From assembly GCF_009870785.1 (NCBI RefSeq), contig NZ_WTWX01000001.1, positions 595,162-659,161 of the forward strand: a DNA stretch of 64,000 nucleotides. Reading direction: 5' to 3'. Of this stretch, positions 63,998-64,000 are shown in pieces. Source of the stretch: Paenibacillus sp. An7. GTDB lineage: Bacteria; Bacillota; Bacilli; Paenibacillales; Paenibacillaceae. The number at the start of each line of letters is the position of its first letter. Position 1 is the first letter of the stretch. The translations under genes and the position numbers were made by a program. The notes under the pieces were generated by a model. That model did not search any database. It saw nothing but the letters and a program-made list of their open reading frames with translations, and had not been told where the DNA came from.

Positions 63998-64000
63998 ATG
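63998..64000 (+). CDS. Start codon of a gene that continues beyond the window
   Basis: The window ends with GAGGTGACAATCATG: a ribosome site at good spacing and an ATG as the last three bases. A TACAAT -10 candidate with TTGCCT 16 bases upstream lies at 63939-63966. Nothing can be said about the product. Confidence 0.45.

Overview
The window looks like chromosomal DNA of an endospore-forming Bacillota, most likely Paenibacillus or a close relative. The reasons are a moderate A+T content, strong AGGAGG-type ribosome sites, several UUG and GUG starts, the mutL-mutS-cotE neighbourhood also known from Bacillus, parE-parC, a T-box leader, an S-layer-homology protein, a GerMN lipoprotein, a copper-amine-oxidase-domain amidase, and a TPR receptor/secreted-peptide pair like those described in Paenibacillus. 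No rRNA, tRNA, CRISPR array, insertion sequence or prophage was seen.

Layout. 1-11.6 kb, minus strand: mutL (cut by the window edge), mutS, an amidoligase-like protein, cotE, an aromatic-acid-exporter-type membrane protein, a SsuABC/YtlABC-type ABC importer and an M32 carboxypeptidase. 11.6-14.3 kb, plus strand: a HesB-like protein, a beta carbonic anhydrase, a PadR regulator and two small conserved proteins. 14.4-19.1 kb is the most accessory-looking part: a TPR receptor with an overlapping 38-residue secreted peptide gene, divergent from an orphan PAS histidine kinase, followed by an HpaB-type hydroxylase. 19.2-24 kb: a small membrane protein, an rRNA-type methyltransferase, an RluA pseudouridine synthase, a MarR/DHA2 efflux pair and a second MarR. 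24.2-43.4 kb, minus strand: parC, parE, a GDSL hydrolase/ABC operon, a CAP-domain protein, purT with a GNAT gene, a heterodimeric ABC exporter, a double dynamin-like GTPase, a small unknown protein and nth. 43.5-51.4 kb, minus strand: an SLH protein, a GerMN lipoprotein, a cell-wall amidase, leuD, leuC and a DUF3889 protein. 51.5-61.3 kb: a LysR regulator, a small frameshifted gene, a nitrilase-family amidase divergent from an aminotransferase, then a proline T-box followed by proB, proA, proC, mtnW, mtnX and mtnB in one tight run. 61.4-63.75 kb, minus strand: an ECF sigma factor, its probable anti-sigma factor and a triple-repeat membrane protein. The start codon of another plus-strand gene is the last triplet of the window.

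How the genes work together. Mismatch repair, topoisomerase IV, endonuclease III, leucine and proline synthesis and methionine salvage are housekeeping units. Three items deserve the closest look: (i) the receptor/peptide cassette, which shares its upstream region with an orphan sporulation-type kinase; (ii) the joining of methionine-salvage genes to a T-box-controlled proline operon with overlapping reading frames; (iii) the sigma/anti-sigma/repeat-membrane-protein operon, with a possible AUU start and an ECF-like promoter. Several near-perfect palindromes (11644-11667, 19700-19719, 23429-23448) look like operators, and terminator hairpins mark most unit ends.
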